Assembly (NCBI GenBank): GCA_030737835.1
Contig: CM060854.1
Location: 16,243,687-16,307,686 of the forward strand
From: Acorus gramineus
Lineage: Eukaryota; Streptophyta; Magnoliopsida; Acorales; Acoraceae
DNA length: 64,000 nt
Direction: 5' to 3'
Below are positions 34,220 to 46,373 of the stretch, in pieces; position 1 is the stretch's first letter; the number at the start of each line of letters is the position of its first letter. The notes under the pieces were generated by a model that saw only the letters and a program-made list of their open reading frames with translations, searched no databases and was not told the DNA's origin. A program made the translations under genes and the position numbers.

Positions 34220-37200
34220 TCAGTCATCCTCATTATCCATCAATGTTTTCTTGCACGCCTCATAACACATGAATGAAATCCCAGCAGCAGGTACCAGTTT
34301 CATGCAGCTTGGCCCCAACCCTTTATAGAGCCCTCCTATACCTTCCTTTTCTAGTATGCTTAGGAGGGCATGAAGCATATTCTTATAGACCTGCCGTCCA
34401 CCAACAGCACCCACTTGCATGTGCTTCCGAGCAACCTCGAGTGGGAAAGTCGCACTGCTTGAGATGGCTCCAGCGGCTGAGCCGATCAGAAGAGTTGCTA
34501 CGTTGTCGACATCCTTCTTCTTGAATATCTTTCTGTAAAGCTTCTGCAACATGTCATAAGTGAAGTAGTTGGTCGCGGCATAAGGAATGACTCCTATCAG
34601 GCTTGGTGTCAGACCTCTGTAGAGCTCTGCGGGTCCTTCCTCTTGCACGATTTTAAGGAACGCATGTAGGAGGTTGTCGTAGACGTCTCTCTAAAGCACA
34701 CCAAATAAGAGCAATGTCATGAGATGAGAAAAATCAAGATATCTCTGACATGTTTAGTGATGATCAATGAAATTCATTGGTTCTACCTGTATAGTTAGTC
34801 GAGTCTTCACCAACTCGAGAGGATATGTGCAAAAAGTAGAGCTTACTCCCGCACAGGCTCCCGCAATCAGAGAGGGGGAGATGGGGAGTGTCGGGGACTC
34901 CCCTAATGTAGGAGTTAAGTGCTTTTTAACTGTATCATAAGCAAATAACTGCAGAAGACAATGTACCAAACATTAAGAGAGAAATTTTGATAAAAAAAAG
35001 TCCACTAAAACTAAAAAAAGAGGCAACCGCATTATTTCATGCAGCGATAATTGGTAAATTCATGAGGCCAAGGAGAAAACCATTGAACTTCAACTAAATT
35101 ACAAAGCAGAAACATGGACTTCTTGAGACATTGGGAATGCAGGTGGACAACTAAAAAGTTCTCACAAATGAAAACAAGCAAACACAATCACATTCGATAC
35201 ACTAGAACACATAATCGAAACATCTATGCTTTTTAACAAATATCAGAAACAATGTGGACTATATAAAAAAAAATCACTAATGTTTTCTTTATTATAATGT
35301 GACTTTGAGAATGACTTCTCAAAGATCTCCTCACGTATATGGTCTTTTATTCACCTGATAACAGCCAATTATAATTTGCAATGGGTACTAGTATAATATG
35401 CAGTTTGTGTGATTGTTTATTTGAATGCAATACAAGGCAAGCAAATAAAAAAAACATTGTAGAAGAAAGTTTTCAAAAGGTGAATTTATGTGTAAGCATT
35501 AGTCTAAAAACAACTATGACTAACAACCTATGGGATAAATCATCAATGAACATCTCTTTATGAGAGGTTCAACCATATGGAATGTAAGATCATTCAGAAA
35601 GAGCAATCCATTCATCAGTTGAATTAATCAATTCACCAATCATCTAGCCAACTATTGTGCTTTTATCTACCATTATGTTTAGTATTATCCTGCCCATATA
35701 CTGATATACATAAAGAAATACATCTGTGCTACATTTGTCCTCAAAATCATCTATACAAGAAAAGCATCCGAATGACTTCAAGAACTGCCACCACAACATA
35801 CTTCCAAACTTCATGTCATTCATAAAATAAAAAGTCAACAAGTATAACATTAATTTTATTAATAAATTGTATACATGTTAAGGGGAACTTGGGAAGTACA
35901 CACCCCAAACTGCTCTGGTGTTGAAAGTTACTGACAAATATAATGAGCAAGATGCAAAGTACATTCTTTTTCTTGCTGATGCAAGGAAATCTATTGAGAG
36001 TCATAAAACACAAAATTGGGTTGAATAATGAAATAAGTAGTTTTATAGTTATCGTAACGTGGTTGAGTGGCCTGGGAAAACTTCTAATGTAGACTGGTGG
36101 CAAGCTCCTCATCCAATTACTGAATGAATGTAAGACCACTCAGACATGATTTCTACACAGATAACATAATGGAGCAGAAGTCATAGGTCCTTATGCATGG
36201 ATTTAACCTACACGAGAGAGAGGGAATAGATATGCCCTCTATGCTGCTATTGACATCTGTATTTATGAAGCATGACATGCAGTCATTTCAGTGGCAAAAC
36301 AGATGTTAGTTTAGAAATTCTTGCTCAATTTAGAATTGTACATCGCAAAGTATGTACATTATATATTGGATATATACATCTGCGCAAGACTTGTCTGGTG
36401 CTTAACATGAAAATTTTTACATTATATTTGTATGTGGCACTGCCTATTTACATATTAGCCAGATTATTCAGATCTTACAGGTTTAATAATTTGAAGACAC
36501 TTGCACAAGAGAAACATTTTAGAGTAAAACCACACCAACAACAGATTGTCAATATGCACAAGCAAGTGAATCTTGTACAAACTACAGAAAATTACTAATA
36601 GCCATTTAAAGAGAGGGGCATCTGGACCAAGATGAAGAGGAGTGGAATTTTCAAGCCCTGTTAGCTATCTTGCAGTTGGTCGGGGAGGATTCAAATGAGT
36701 AGGAAAGTTTAATTTGGACATGTAAAAATATATAATTGACAAGAGTTAACTAGAAAAAAAATACTATTAGCCATCTAAGAAGGGCTGCTGGACCTAAATG
36801 AAGAGGAGCTCATGGATTTTCAAGCCTCTTTAGCTGTCTTGCAATGGTTCTGTTGCAACTGTTTACTAAAAGATGATCCAATTCAATCTACTACTGCTTT
36901 AATAAATACAAAGATATTTGGGGATCTAAAATCTCACTCAAGGTGCAAGCTTTTTTACGGTGGTTGTATACATCAAGAAAGATTGCTTTATAAGGGATAG
37001 AGAACTAAAACATCATCACTTAAAACATAAAAATTTGACAGAAAATACGTAGAGCATGATCAAGAACACCATTGCCACTAACCTCTATGGCTTTACTTGG
37101 CGCGACCCGGATAACATTGATGAGATTCCCCCTAAAAAGCCCCTTCCACCCATCAGTCTTCATAATAGACTGAAACACCTCCGCCGTCGAATTCCCACTG

Positions 37201-37631
37201 CTCCCCACCATCAGATGAGTTCGTATGGTCTCCAACGGCGCAACGCACGTCCGCGACACCGCCCCTGCGATTCCCCCACTGATTAACCTCCTCAAGGAAT
37301 GGTTTTTCACTTTGATCTTGATCTTAAACCCTTCCCTCTTTGGTTTCATCACCTCCTCTTCCTCCTCCACCAACAACTTGGGTGCCTCGGAAACCGCGTA
37401 TCTTCCGAGTTCCGGCGCTGAAACGTACTTCACATAGAGGTCGGTATAGGCGATCTTCTTCTCCGTCGGCAGAGGCGGAGCGTTGGAGATGCCGAAGCCT
37501 CCGACGCCCATCTGACCGACGCTTGCGAAGAGGCCTCCGGTGGGAGGAGGACAGTCTTCCTGGATGCTCCATTGGAAACCAATGTCTTGGAAGTTGAAAA
37601 AGTTGCTCCTTTTGCCTTCGATAGCGGCCAT
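34220..37631 (-). CDS. BT1: Mitochondrial-carrier-family adenine nucleotide transporter, BT1 type
   Basis: Exons: 37631-37083, 34948-34787, 34690-34220; splice sites are GT/AG and all three exons are in phase 0, giving 393 residues. An N-terminal extension of about 110 residues precedes three mitochondrial carrier repeats with signatures PLETIRTHL (from 132), PLELVKTRL (from 226) and PLEVARKHM in exon 3. RRLISGGIAGAVSRTCVAPLETIRTHL-type sequence and the C-terminal PAAGISFMCYEACKK are characteristic of Brittle-1 proteins. These exchange or export adenine nucleotides across the plastid inner envelope and also reach mitochondria; cereal endosperm forms carry ADP-glucose. The start is the ATG at 37631; an in-frame GTG two codons upstream is not a plausible plant start. 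Intron 1 is 2.1 kb and shows no recognisable element. Confidence 0.95.
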
Positions 37632-38316
37632 GGACACAACTGTGATATCGGATTTTGTTTACTAATCTGAGTTCGGGAAAAAAAAATCGACTTTTTGGGG
37701 TAAGACGAGTTTCCAAGGACAAATCGATATTGGGTATCGAAAAAAACAATGAAATTAATCAAATTGAGAGTCCAGATAAAGAACAGACCGTCGTATTATA
37801 TATATAGCATATCAAAAGGAAATAAAAAAGGTCGGTAATGCAAATATTTTGATAGGAATATCAAAACAGAGTGGCGGGTCAGATTGTTCTCGATTTCTTC
37901 TCCCCCTCTCCGGACTCACACGGAGAGAGAGATAGAGAGATAGAGAGACACAGAGATTCTGGGCCTTTGTGCGCTATATATTTTATTTAATAAATCCATT
38001 TAAATTGAATTTTATAAATTTTTTAATATTCAACTGAAGAGAGTTTATTTTTAGTTGCAAAATGTTACCTATAATTTTTTTTTATTTTACTCGAGTCAAA
38101 TTCTCTTGATTTTAATTTTTAAATTAATATATATCATCTAATAAAACATATATTTTTATAAAAAAATAAAATATTTATTTAGTTTAGAATATATAAAAAA
38201 ATTTATTGAAATATATAATTTGTTAATGTGAATATTTGGTGTTAATGAGGAATTAGAGTTAATAAAAAACTGGGTGTAAGAATATCTCTGTTTTCGTGTT
38301 TCATTAATTGAAGTCA
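37632..38316 (-). promoter_or_regulatory. BT1 upstream region with TATA box and GA tract
   Basis: On the minus strand a TATA box, CTATATATATAA, lies at about 37806-37795, some 165 bp before the start codon. A GA-rich microsatellite at 37922-37956 lies further upstream. The remainder to the MULE at 38326 is AT-rich and without genes. Confidence 0.55.
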
Positions 38317-38624
38317 TTCATTTTTAGGGAAATTAATTAGAGGTCGTTGGAGACACCTATGTAATAACAATAGGTCCATTGACTTTTTCTTATTTTCTTT
38401 AGATCCCTAAAATACTGGATGTATTATGTTTAGGTCCCTGGCACTAACTGTCGTCCCATTTTTGATCCGTTCTCCCCGTTATGCCCTTCATTAAACACCT
38501 CCTCGAAACCTAAACGTTTTCCTCCAAAACAACTCCCTCTCCTTCCCTACCATCTCCCAAACCCTAAACTCCCTCTCCTTCCCTATCATCTCCCTCTCCT
38601 CCGATCCCCCCATTTTCGTCGTCC

Positions 38625-39030
38625 ATGCTGCGAAATCCATCTCCGAAGAGCATCGACGGCGACAGATCCTACTTCGAAGAGCATCGATGGCTCGGAAGGT
38701 ATGTATGGGAGAGCTTTATGTGTTTATATGTCCATCGTTTTTCTTCCCTTGGACTTGAAGACAATGAAATCTATTTTTTCTCCATTTTTTTATTGTATAA
38801 GAAGATTATTCTGTGCCTTCTCTCTGAAATATACTTTTCATTGGTAATCTTTGGAGGTACACTGGTATTCTTCCTATGTACATTCTAATTTATTCTTTTG
38901 ATTATGTAGCCCTAGCCCCAGGTGACATTCTAAGGTTCCGAGGGGAGTATGGAGTCAAAATCATCAAAAGAGCTAGAGAGAGTGAAGGTCGCATTAAGAA
39001 TATACAGGAACGGTCTGAAATTTATAAAGA
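38625..39030 (+). other. Possible captured or residual coding fragment in the second MULE
   Basis: A short + strand frame from the ATG at 38625 (MLRNPSPKSIDGDRSYFEEH) runs to a donor-like GGTATGT near 38699, and a second frame near 38918-39030 (ILRFRGEYGVKIIKRARESEGR) ends at a stop. Codon-like composition here is unlike the AT-rich surroundings and opposite in strand to the transposase. I do not recognise the family. It may be a captured gene piece or a decayed MULE ORF. Confidence 0.3.
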
Positions 39031-39174
39031 ACAAATGTAATTGATGTGATGTGATTGTTGTAATTGATGTGATTGTTGAAATATTCATAACAGTCTGAGA
39101 TGGTTTTTTATAGTTTAAAGGATATGTGATTGTTTGAAATGTGTTTATCAAGTTTAATTTATGTTTGAAATGTA

Positions 39175-39248
39175 TTTTACAGGTTGTGTGTGTTATACTA
39201 TGTACACTGTTATGAACAATATGTACACTGGTATACCTGTTGTATGTG
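39175..39248. repeat. Minisatellite, left part (cut by the LTR retrotransposon)
   Basis: Contains ATGTACACTGTTAT and TATACCTGTT units. It continues beyond the retrotransposon at 49535, so the insertion split one array. Confidence 0.85.
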
Positions 39249-42200
39249 TGTCACGCCCCAGGCGTCCCCGGGACGCGGCAAGTGTATATATATATCAGAA
39301 TCTACTCAGGAGGTCAATAATATCATACACAAGCAGCCAAAATGACACACAGACAACAAAAGCAAGGCTGACAGGATATATATACACCAAATGCGGATAA
39401 CTAAGACTGAATCTGTAATCAAAATACACTACAGACTCCATACATAATCACATGTCCTGTGAGAGCCAATATACATACAAAGAGATCCAAATACAACACA
39501 AACGCGTGCCCAAGCACGGAAAATAATACATACTGGTACAAAGGATGCTGATAGTCTCTGCAACTCGCGGGACGTGGCGCTACTCCGCTACTGATGAAGT
39601 CCCTCGGGGAGCTCCTCCTCCGGATCCGACTCAGATGGTACTGAAGAAAAATATATTGTGCGAGGGGTGAGCCACACGCTCAGTGAACGGCACAACCCAT
39701 GCATCACAGACAATATTTACCACAATTCCATTATTTATCCAGCCTCTAAGATATAACAACATGATCCAGTGATTCGTACTTCGCCGAACCACTACACCCT
39801 CACCCTCACCCATCAATGGGTGACATAGGTTATTGGGACTGATAATAATCCATTCACAAATCCAGTGGGTCGCTCATCGCCAACCCACTACACCCTCACC
39901 CTCACCCTACCACGGGTGACATAGGATTTTGGGACTGACTACACCTGACCAGCGGGTCGCTTCCGCCAACCCGCCACACCCTCACCCTCACCCTTCAATG
40001 GGTGACACAGGATATTGGGACTAACTGCACCAAAAACCAACGGGTCGCTTCCGCCAACCCGCTACACCCTCACCCTCACCCTTCAATGGGTGACACAGGA
40101 TTTTGGGACTGACTAGGCTGTTGGTCACCCTTGGTCCACCGATAGGCTCTCCTCCACTCCGTAGGCCGCCTGGTCTACTCCCACATTCAGCACAGTCCGT
40201 CCAAAATCAGGAGGTGCCTACTAATGGGAGCCCTCTGTCAGGAAGGCCCTGTCTAACGTTGGGGTAGTCTCTACCGGATCCAACGAAGGGAACAGAACAG
40301 CCTAACCATCGCATATGATCCACTTGGATCCGCAGACGGCACATTATAACAACACTAATGTTCTGAATTCCTCAGAACCCACCAGGGCGCATAACTACGA
40401 TGCGGGGAACATGCATAAGGTTATAACAAGGTGAAATATTCTTGGGGAAAGCAACTCGGGAGGGCAGCGTGAGTTCCCGTTATAGGACACTCCGACAACC
40501 AAACAAGGAACACGGTGTACCCTAACCCGGGTCTCACCGCTGTCCTCGCAAGGCCCCTCCCCTAAAATAATCACTATAACATGCAATTCAACAAATACTA
40601 GCATTTAATCAAATAAATAAACTAGTAGGGCACATGCATCGGCCGGGCTTCCTAACATGGAACCAGGAGACATGCTGCATGGCTCATACACATCCTAAGG
40701 GTGCAAGTCCCTAACATGCAAAGTCTAGGGTAACATGCATTCTACAGTTTAATCATGCTCGCATGATATACATATCATTGCAGGTCAATATTTATCCATG
40801 ACGCCCCAGGAGAGGTCGGTATACGCCCAAATGCGTATGACCCCTCTCTACTGGGTTGGATTGTCCCACTCACCGGAACTCGGGTCGACGCGCGACCGTC
40901 CGTCGGGATCTGCAAGACAGGGTATTACTTGGTAAGTATAAATCCACAAATATTATTAAATACCCAAATAAATACCCAAAATACAAGTCAAACACCCAAC
41001 ACTCGGGCAAACGTGCATACGACCCGCACGCACGCTAGCCCGAGCACTTCGGCAACCACCCGCACGGCCGGCAACCACCCGCACGGCCACCCGACCGCCC
41101 GGGCGCACCGCCGCGCCTCGGCCGGCGCACCCCGCGCACCGCCGGGCCCCTGCCCGCCGCCGAGACACACCGCCGAGCTTCCCGGGGCACCCCGCACGCC
41201 CCCCGCGCGCAGCGCCCCGCCCCGCGCGCACCCTGCGCGCACCTCCGCCACCTTGCCGCACCTCGCGCGCACTCGCACGCACCTCGCCTGCCCCGCTGCG
41301 CCTCGCGCACACCTCGCACGCACCTCCACGGCCTCGCCGCGCACTCCGCGCGCACCCTGCACTCGGCCACCACCTCGCGCACGCTCCTCCGCTGCCTCAG
41401 CCACACGAACAGCCCCGCGCACAGCCGCCCGAACCGCCCCGCGCACAGACCCGCGCGCACCCAGCGCCCAGCACGCCCGCGCGCCTGCTGCCTGAGGCCC
41501 CCAGCCCGAGCTCGCACGCCCAGCACGACCAGCAGCTCGCACCAGACCCGCGCACGCCCGCGCGCACGCCGCGCGCACGCACGCCCGCGCGCGCACGCGC
41601 GCCTGCCCGCGCGCACCCGACCTGCGCGCCGCCTGGGCTGCTGCTGCTGCTGATTGGCCCGGACGACCTGCCACTGCCCGAGCGCCACCACCACCTCTCC
41701 CTTGACCACCGACCATCTCCAACCACCTCCGACCACTCTCCGACTACCCCCATTGGCACCCACCACCTCCCAACACACAACCCTCCCCTAGCAATCATCT
41801 AGACAAGAAATAAGAGGGAAAGGAGGCTTACCGAGGGGAGGAAGAGGCGTCCGGTGGATCTCCACGCGCCGAAACCCTTCCCAAAAGCCTTCTCACGCCC
41901 CGATCTAGCTTGTCCCTCGGAATGGGCCAAATCAGAGGACGAAAAGGGGAGGTCGGGGAGGCTAGGATCGTCGGAATTCGGATTTGAAGACACCGGAGCG
42001 TAGATCGGGACCCGATCTACACTTCCCGTGCTTTGGGTTTTCGATTTCGAGGGGTGGAGGGGGCTCAAACGGAAGAAAAACGGAGGAGAGGAGAGAGAGA
42101 TCTCAAGGTCGGGGATGATGAATAGTGATTTCAAATTTTTAGATTCCATTTATGTAATGTGCGACTTAAAAACCCGGATACGCCCCGGAACTGCGAAATT

Positions 42201-42420
42201 TTTGCAAACGATGCCAGAATTCGATGAAATTTTCGTGAGAGGTCTAAAATGGCACCAGGACACCAAATATGCAGTTAGATTTCAATCGGAGTCCTCTAGC
42301 TCAGACGATAGCTAACAGTCTGAAATTATGCGGTTCCGATCGAAAAACCCTAAAAATTTTAAAACTGCCAGAAATGCTCCAACGGTTACCAGCAGGCTAA
42401 AAAGTGACACATATATAACA
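39249..42420 (-). repeat. 3' LTR of the gypsy element
   Basis: 3172 bp. From its + strand left side it holds a four-copy, roughly 90-bp tandem repeat (39765-40115; each unit has CACCCTCACCCTCACCC and TTTTGGGACTGAC), a CpG-rich block (about 41027-41640) of degenerate GCGCGCACGCC units, a short (CTG)n tract and a segment (41799-42149) whose minus frame is open and conserved in other copies. The sense-strand TATA position seen in the solo LTRs is eroded here (CATTACATAAATGG). Confidence 0.93.
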
Positions 42421-42433
42421 TTCTTCCCCCCTT
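42421..42433 (-). other. Polypurine tract
   Basis: On the minus strand AAGGGGGGAAGAA directly precedes the 3' LTR start TGTTATAT. It primes plus-strand DNA synthesis in LTR retrotransposons. Confidence 0.9.
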
Positions 42434-42479
42434 AGAAAATTTTGTCCCTAAAATATGCAAAAACATCTAGGAGGGGAAA

Positions 42480-44764
42480 AGATGCGTCACACCTGGCATC
42501 CATGAGCTCCAAGTGTCCTTAACACCGGACGGTGCTGCCATCGCACCTCGACCAGCTGGACGGTCTTGGTGCAGAGCCTCCTCACGCGGCGGTCCATGAT
42601 CTCAATCGACTGCTCCACGAATGACTGTCCGGCTCAGAGACAAGCGGCTCGAACGGGATGACGTGAGCAGGATCGTGGACATAACGCCTTGGCCATGGGA
42701 CAAGGACGACGTCGTGGGCACGAACCAGCTGCGGGGGAAAGGCTACATGATAAGCCACCTCCCCAATCCACTCAATGACGAGAACAAGGTCCCATTAAAG
42801 AGCAACTCGGCTTGCCCGAACGTCGAAACAGAGGATGCCCTTAAACCAGGACACTTCCTTGCAATTATGGTCGCCAAACCCGAAGGTAAGCTTCTGGCGA
42901 CGATGACCCGGGTAGCCCTTCTGTCGGTTCTGGGAGGTGCAGATGTACACCCTAACCAACCCGGCCACCGCGAGGTCAAACAACTAACTTATGGCCCCTC
43001 CAACTGGCGCTCCACTACCGTCCCAACACAAGGGAGGTATGGAACTGCGCCTGTAGAGTGCCCATCACCGATCCATCCGGGTGCTCGAATGGCAGTCGCT
43101 TACAGGCATACCCCAACAATTGGTGGTGCCTCACCCAACTGCCCTCAACATCGAGCACGCAGGCACATAGCATGTCCTCCAAGGTTCGAATCGCCCTCAT
43201 TGACTGGCTGTCCATCGGAAATGAAAGGCTATACTTAAATGGAGGCTTGCGCCAAAGGTTGCGCCACAACCTCAAAGTAACCCTCGCGTCTCAACCGAAA
43301 ATAGCGCCGACTGGAGTGCCATGAAGACGAACAATCGCGAAGGTGGAAACCCACGTCAAGACGTCCAGAGACTCAATCAGTCTGATAGGGAGGGAGTCGC
43401 GGACTTAGTCAGTCGGTCAATGATCACCCAGACGGCGTCGTGACCCGAACGTGACATTAACGAGTCTGCAACAATCCCTGACAACCCATTCTCACGCCCA
43501 CTGAGGAATCTTGATGGACTGACGCTTTTCACGCGATGATGAATCTCGAACTTTGCCTGAGGGCATGCCAACCTGGGGAAACAAGGTCACCCACATCATC
43601 TTATCATCACACCACAGCAACTCAACAAAGACTGCCCCAAAGTAGTCCTCGGAAACCCAATAAAACTTTCGAGATCCACGAAGGCATCCGGCGCATTCGT
43701 CCACCCCGACGGCAGTACTTAAAACTCGTAGTGCCTGAACGGTCACGAAAGGCCATCTACGGGATGTCCAACTCTCGGATCTCCAGCTTGTGGTACCCTT
43801 GTGCGAAGATCGATCTAACAGCAGGCACTCGCTCTCAGAGCTGGTCAAATAGATCATCCATTCGCGACAAAGGTAATTGATCTTCTACCTCCACGGGGAG
43901 ATCAAAACAACACCATGAACAATCAAGTTCGGATTCTGCTCTTCGAGCATGGCTGGCGCTCATGATAACACTTACACGCTCGGTAAGCCGCTTAACCGCA
44001 CTTAATCCACGAGACATGCAATAAGGGGTCGTCGGACCTCGACAATGCCTATGCAACGTCATCTATCTGATATGGCGGTCAAGTCCCATCACGAACGCTA
44101 GCATCGCGCCTCCTTATTTGCGACCAATGTGGGGCAAAACGCGACAGTATCTACAACTGTGCTTACATGCCGCCAGAGATAGGCCGCTCATCACAACCAT
44201 TGGAACTCCGGCATCCTGCACTCATGGGCAGATTCATCACGGGAGTCCATGCTTTCGTCATCATTTAGCAGCACTCTCCCGGTGTGGCCTCTACCTGGTA
44301 GCCTCCCAAGCCCGCTATCTCTGCCATATGGGCGCACCAACAAGCATAGCATCTGGGAGCACCTCGTAGGGCTCTGGCCTCAACCGGGCAGCTACAACAC
44401 ATAATGATTTATCGAAGCGACTCCAGATGCCACTATGGAACCCTGTCCACTAGCGATCGCCCACTGAGCTGCAATAGGACGCACCTGGTTCCGATCGAAC
44501 GCATCACCACACCCAATCGCGATGCGTCAGAGCAAACTGCGAACCCACCCCTCCCAGACGGAAGGTAAGAACTGGCGCTGAGGTGAGCCTCCGAGTAAAC
44601 TCCAGGAAGCTCTCCTCGCAAGAAGGGGACCACTCGAACCGGATATCCCTCCGAGTTAGGCGGTTAAGAGGAACAGCTATCTTCGAGAGTCCCTCGTCAA
44701 GCTTCCTACAATAACCTGCTAAACTCGGGAAGCTCCGAATCCTGCGGGGTTCGACGGTCGCCAA
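42480..44764 (-). pseudogene. Scrambled gypsy pol remnant (RT, RNase H, integrase)
   Basis: All pieces read on the minus strand in several frames. At 44764-44504 is the RT/RNase H connection (IRSFPSLAGYCRKLDEG, LTRRDIRFEWSPSCEESF). Near 43885-43840 is the RT entry motif LPLSRMDDLFDQL, followed by YHKLEIRELDIP. At about 43450-43385 is the integrase segment GHDAVWVIIDRLTKSA, then TLEDMLCACVLDVEGSWV (about 43185) and the integrase C-terminal part (RRQKLTFGFGDH; IEIMDRRVRRL near 42600). The RT entry motif lies downstream of the RNase H region, the reverse of normal order, so the interior has been rearranged as well as mutated. Confidence 0.85.
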
Positions 44765-44865
44765 TTTGACGCAAGCGTCTTGCCCGGGTCCACAGATACG
44801 CCTTCACCAGAATTCACCAGCCCAAAAGGCCTTAACCTCTAACCAAAATTCACACTTGATCTCTC

Positions 44866-45770
44866 ATCTGATGCTTCCAGGGTATCCCTTGACTGGGAAA
44901 AGAAACCTCGGGAAAGCAGCATGAAACCCCGACATAGGATACCCCGACAACCAAACAAGGAACACGAAGTACCCTAGCCCGGGTTTCAACGCCGACCTCA
45001 CAAGGCCCCTTAATCCAGGAAGGAACACTAGAAGAAGACATCATTTAAAAGAACACCACTACCCCTCCGGATCATCTACCTCTAGATGATCACCCACGAT
45101 GTCATTCAACATCCATCTCAAGACCGGACCCAACCTCTTGGGAATGGTCGAACAGCAATTTGGGTCACGAGTTGACGCGTCTTTGTCTCATCCACACCCT
45201 CACTCCCATCAGGAGACATTTTGGGACTTTGGGAGAGACTTAGACTGCTCTCACCCCTGGTCCACCGGTAGCCTCTCCTCCACACCGTAGGCCGCCTGGT
45301 CCGCTCCCACAATTCAGCACAGTCCGAAACCAATCAGGAGGTGCTTACTGAGGGGAGCCCTCTGTCAGGAAGGCCTCTCTAACGCTGAGGAGTCCCTACC
45401 CGGGTCCAACGAAGGGGAGAACGATACCATACTCGCGACATCATCCATTACAGGACCGAACCCAACATCATCGGGAATGGTCGAATAAATCATTTGGTCA
45501 CGAGCGACCCGTCTTCGCCTCATCCACACCCTCACTCCCGAAAGGAGACATTTTGGGACTTTGGGAGAGACTTAGACTGCTCTCTACCCCTGGTCCACCG
45601 GTAGCCTCTCCCCGCTCCGTAGCTCGCCTGGTCCTCTGACCGGGAGCCTGTCTAACGCCGGGGCTGTACTACGCGGATCCGACGAAGGGGAGAGCGATTT
45701 CCACGCTCGCGGCACCATCCATTAATCCATTTCCGGGTTAGCCCCTACCTGACACACTCCCACGATCAGT
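44866..45770 (-). repeat. LTR-derived blocks inside the retrotransposon interior
   Basis: Three stretches match parts of this family's own LTR: about 44880-45020 (ACAACCAAACAAGGAACACG and the following CCCGGGTTTCAACGC), about 45185-45425 and about 45525-45690 (both with TTTTGGGACT, TGGTCCACCGGTAGCCTCTCC and TAGG/TAGCTCGCCTGGTC). They are more diverged than the flanking LTRs and lie between gag and pol, where no LTR sequence is expected. Confidence 0.75.
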
Positions 45771-45824
45771 ACCCCTCCGACTGCATCGGCGGTACCTACG
45801 GATGAGAGCCTCCTGCCAGGACGG

Positions 45825-46298
45825 CTACAACCCAGCCTCTTCAATTCGAACAACCACACTCGATACTCGCGCTGCAGCCTCTAGCTCCACCTCCCTTAGT
45901 AGGGGATCCTTAACACTCTCCACTGGAATCACCACAGGGATTGTGGGTACTTCGGGTACCACAGGCGGATCTGCTACCAAGGGGACCTGTGGAACTGCAT
46001 CACGGGCCGCCCTCAGCTCCCGGATCTCCCGCGCTTGCTCTACCAACACTCTGGTCTGCGCCTCCAGTGCCTTGATCCGAGTCTCCACCGAATCCGCTAT
46101 CCGAGCGAACGCACGTTCCCGTGCGGGAGGCTCCTGCGCCGATCCTGGCCTCACAGCCGTGGACTCTCCAGTAGCATCCTCGCCTCTGATAGGTCCGAAA
46201 ACCTCCAAAGGTCGAGAGGGACCATGTCCGCGCCGTCCTCCACGAGGAGACATATCAGCAATCCTAAGAAAACCAGACTCTAGGATCAGAATACCCAT
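45825..46298 (-). pseudogene. gag N-terminal fragment of the gypsy element
   Basis: An open minus-strand frame of 157 codons starts 57 nt after the primer-binding site. It has MSPRGGRRGHGPSR near its start and a heptad-like stretch IADSVETRIKALEAQTRVLVEQ that could form a coiled coil. Position and composition fit the gag start of gypsy elements, but the capsid and zinc-knuckle parts are missing. Confidence 0.6.
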
Positions 46299-46354
46299 AT
46301 CAAAATCCTAGGACTCATCTCTACGAAAGAAGACTATTGGCTCTGACAGGACCA

Positions 46355-46367
46355 GGCTCTGATACCA
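46355..46367 (-). other. Primer-binding site for initiator tRNA-Met
   Basis: On the minus strand TGGTATCAGAGCC is complementary to the 3' end of plant initiator tRNA-Met. It lies 6 nt inside the 5' LTR end. Confidence 0.93.
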
Positions 46368-46373
46368 CCTTTT

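Noticed and set aside
37629-37637. Alternative start two codons upstream of the BT1 ATG
   Set aside because: The upstream codon is GTG; plant nuclear genes start at ATG, and the ATG at 37631 is in good context.
39785-40110. Regular repeats separated by unique sequence, CRISPR-like at first sight
   Set aside because: They are long tandem units inside plant LTRs, with spacers that are themselves repeated; no cas genes, eukaryotic context.
40929-41778. Long overlapping open frames on both strands (188-247 codons), repeated at 48044-48928, 54497-55344 and 57600-58707
   Set aside because: They all lie in the GC-rich LTR block, where stop codons are rare by composition. Several frames are open at once, the peptides are Arg/Ala/Pro low-complexity, and the frames are not conserved between LTR copies.
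41799-42149. 116-codon minus-strand frame conserved in the LTRs (also 48914-49264)
   Set aside because: Conservation is explained by shared descent of recent LTR copies; the frame is altered in the solo LTRs and has no domain. It could be a leader uORF but nothing supports that.
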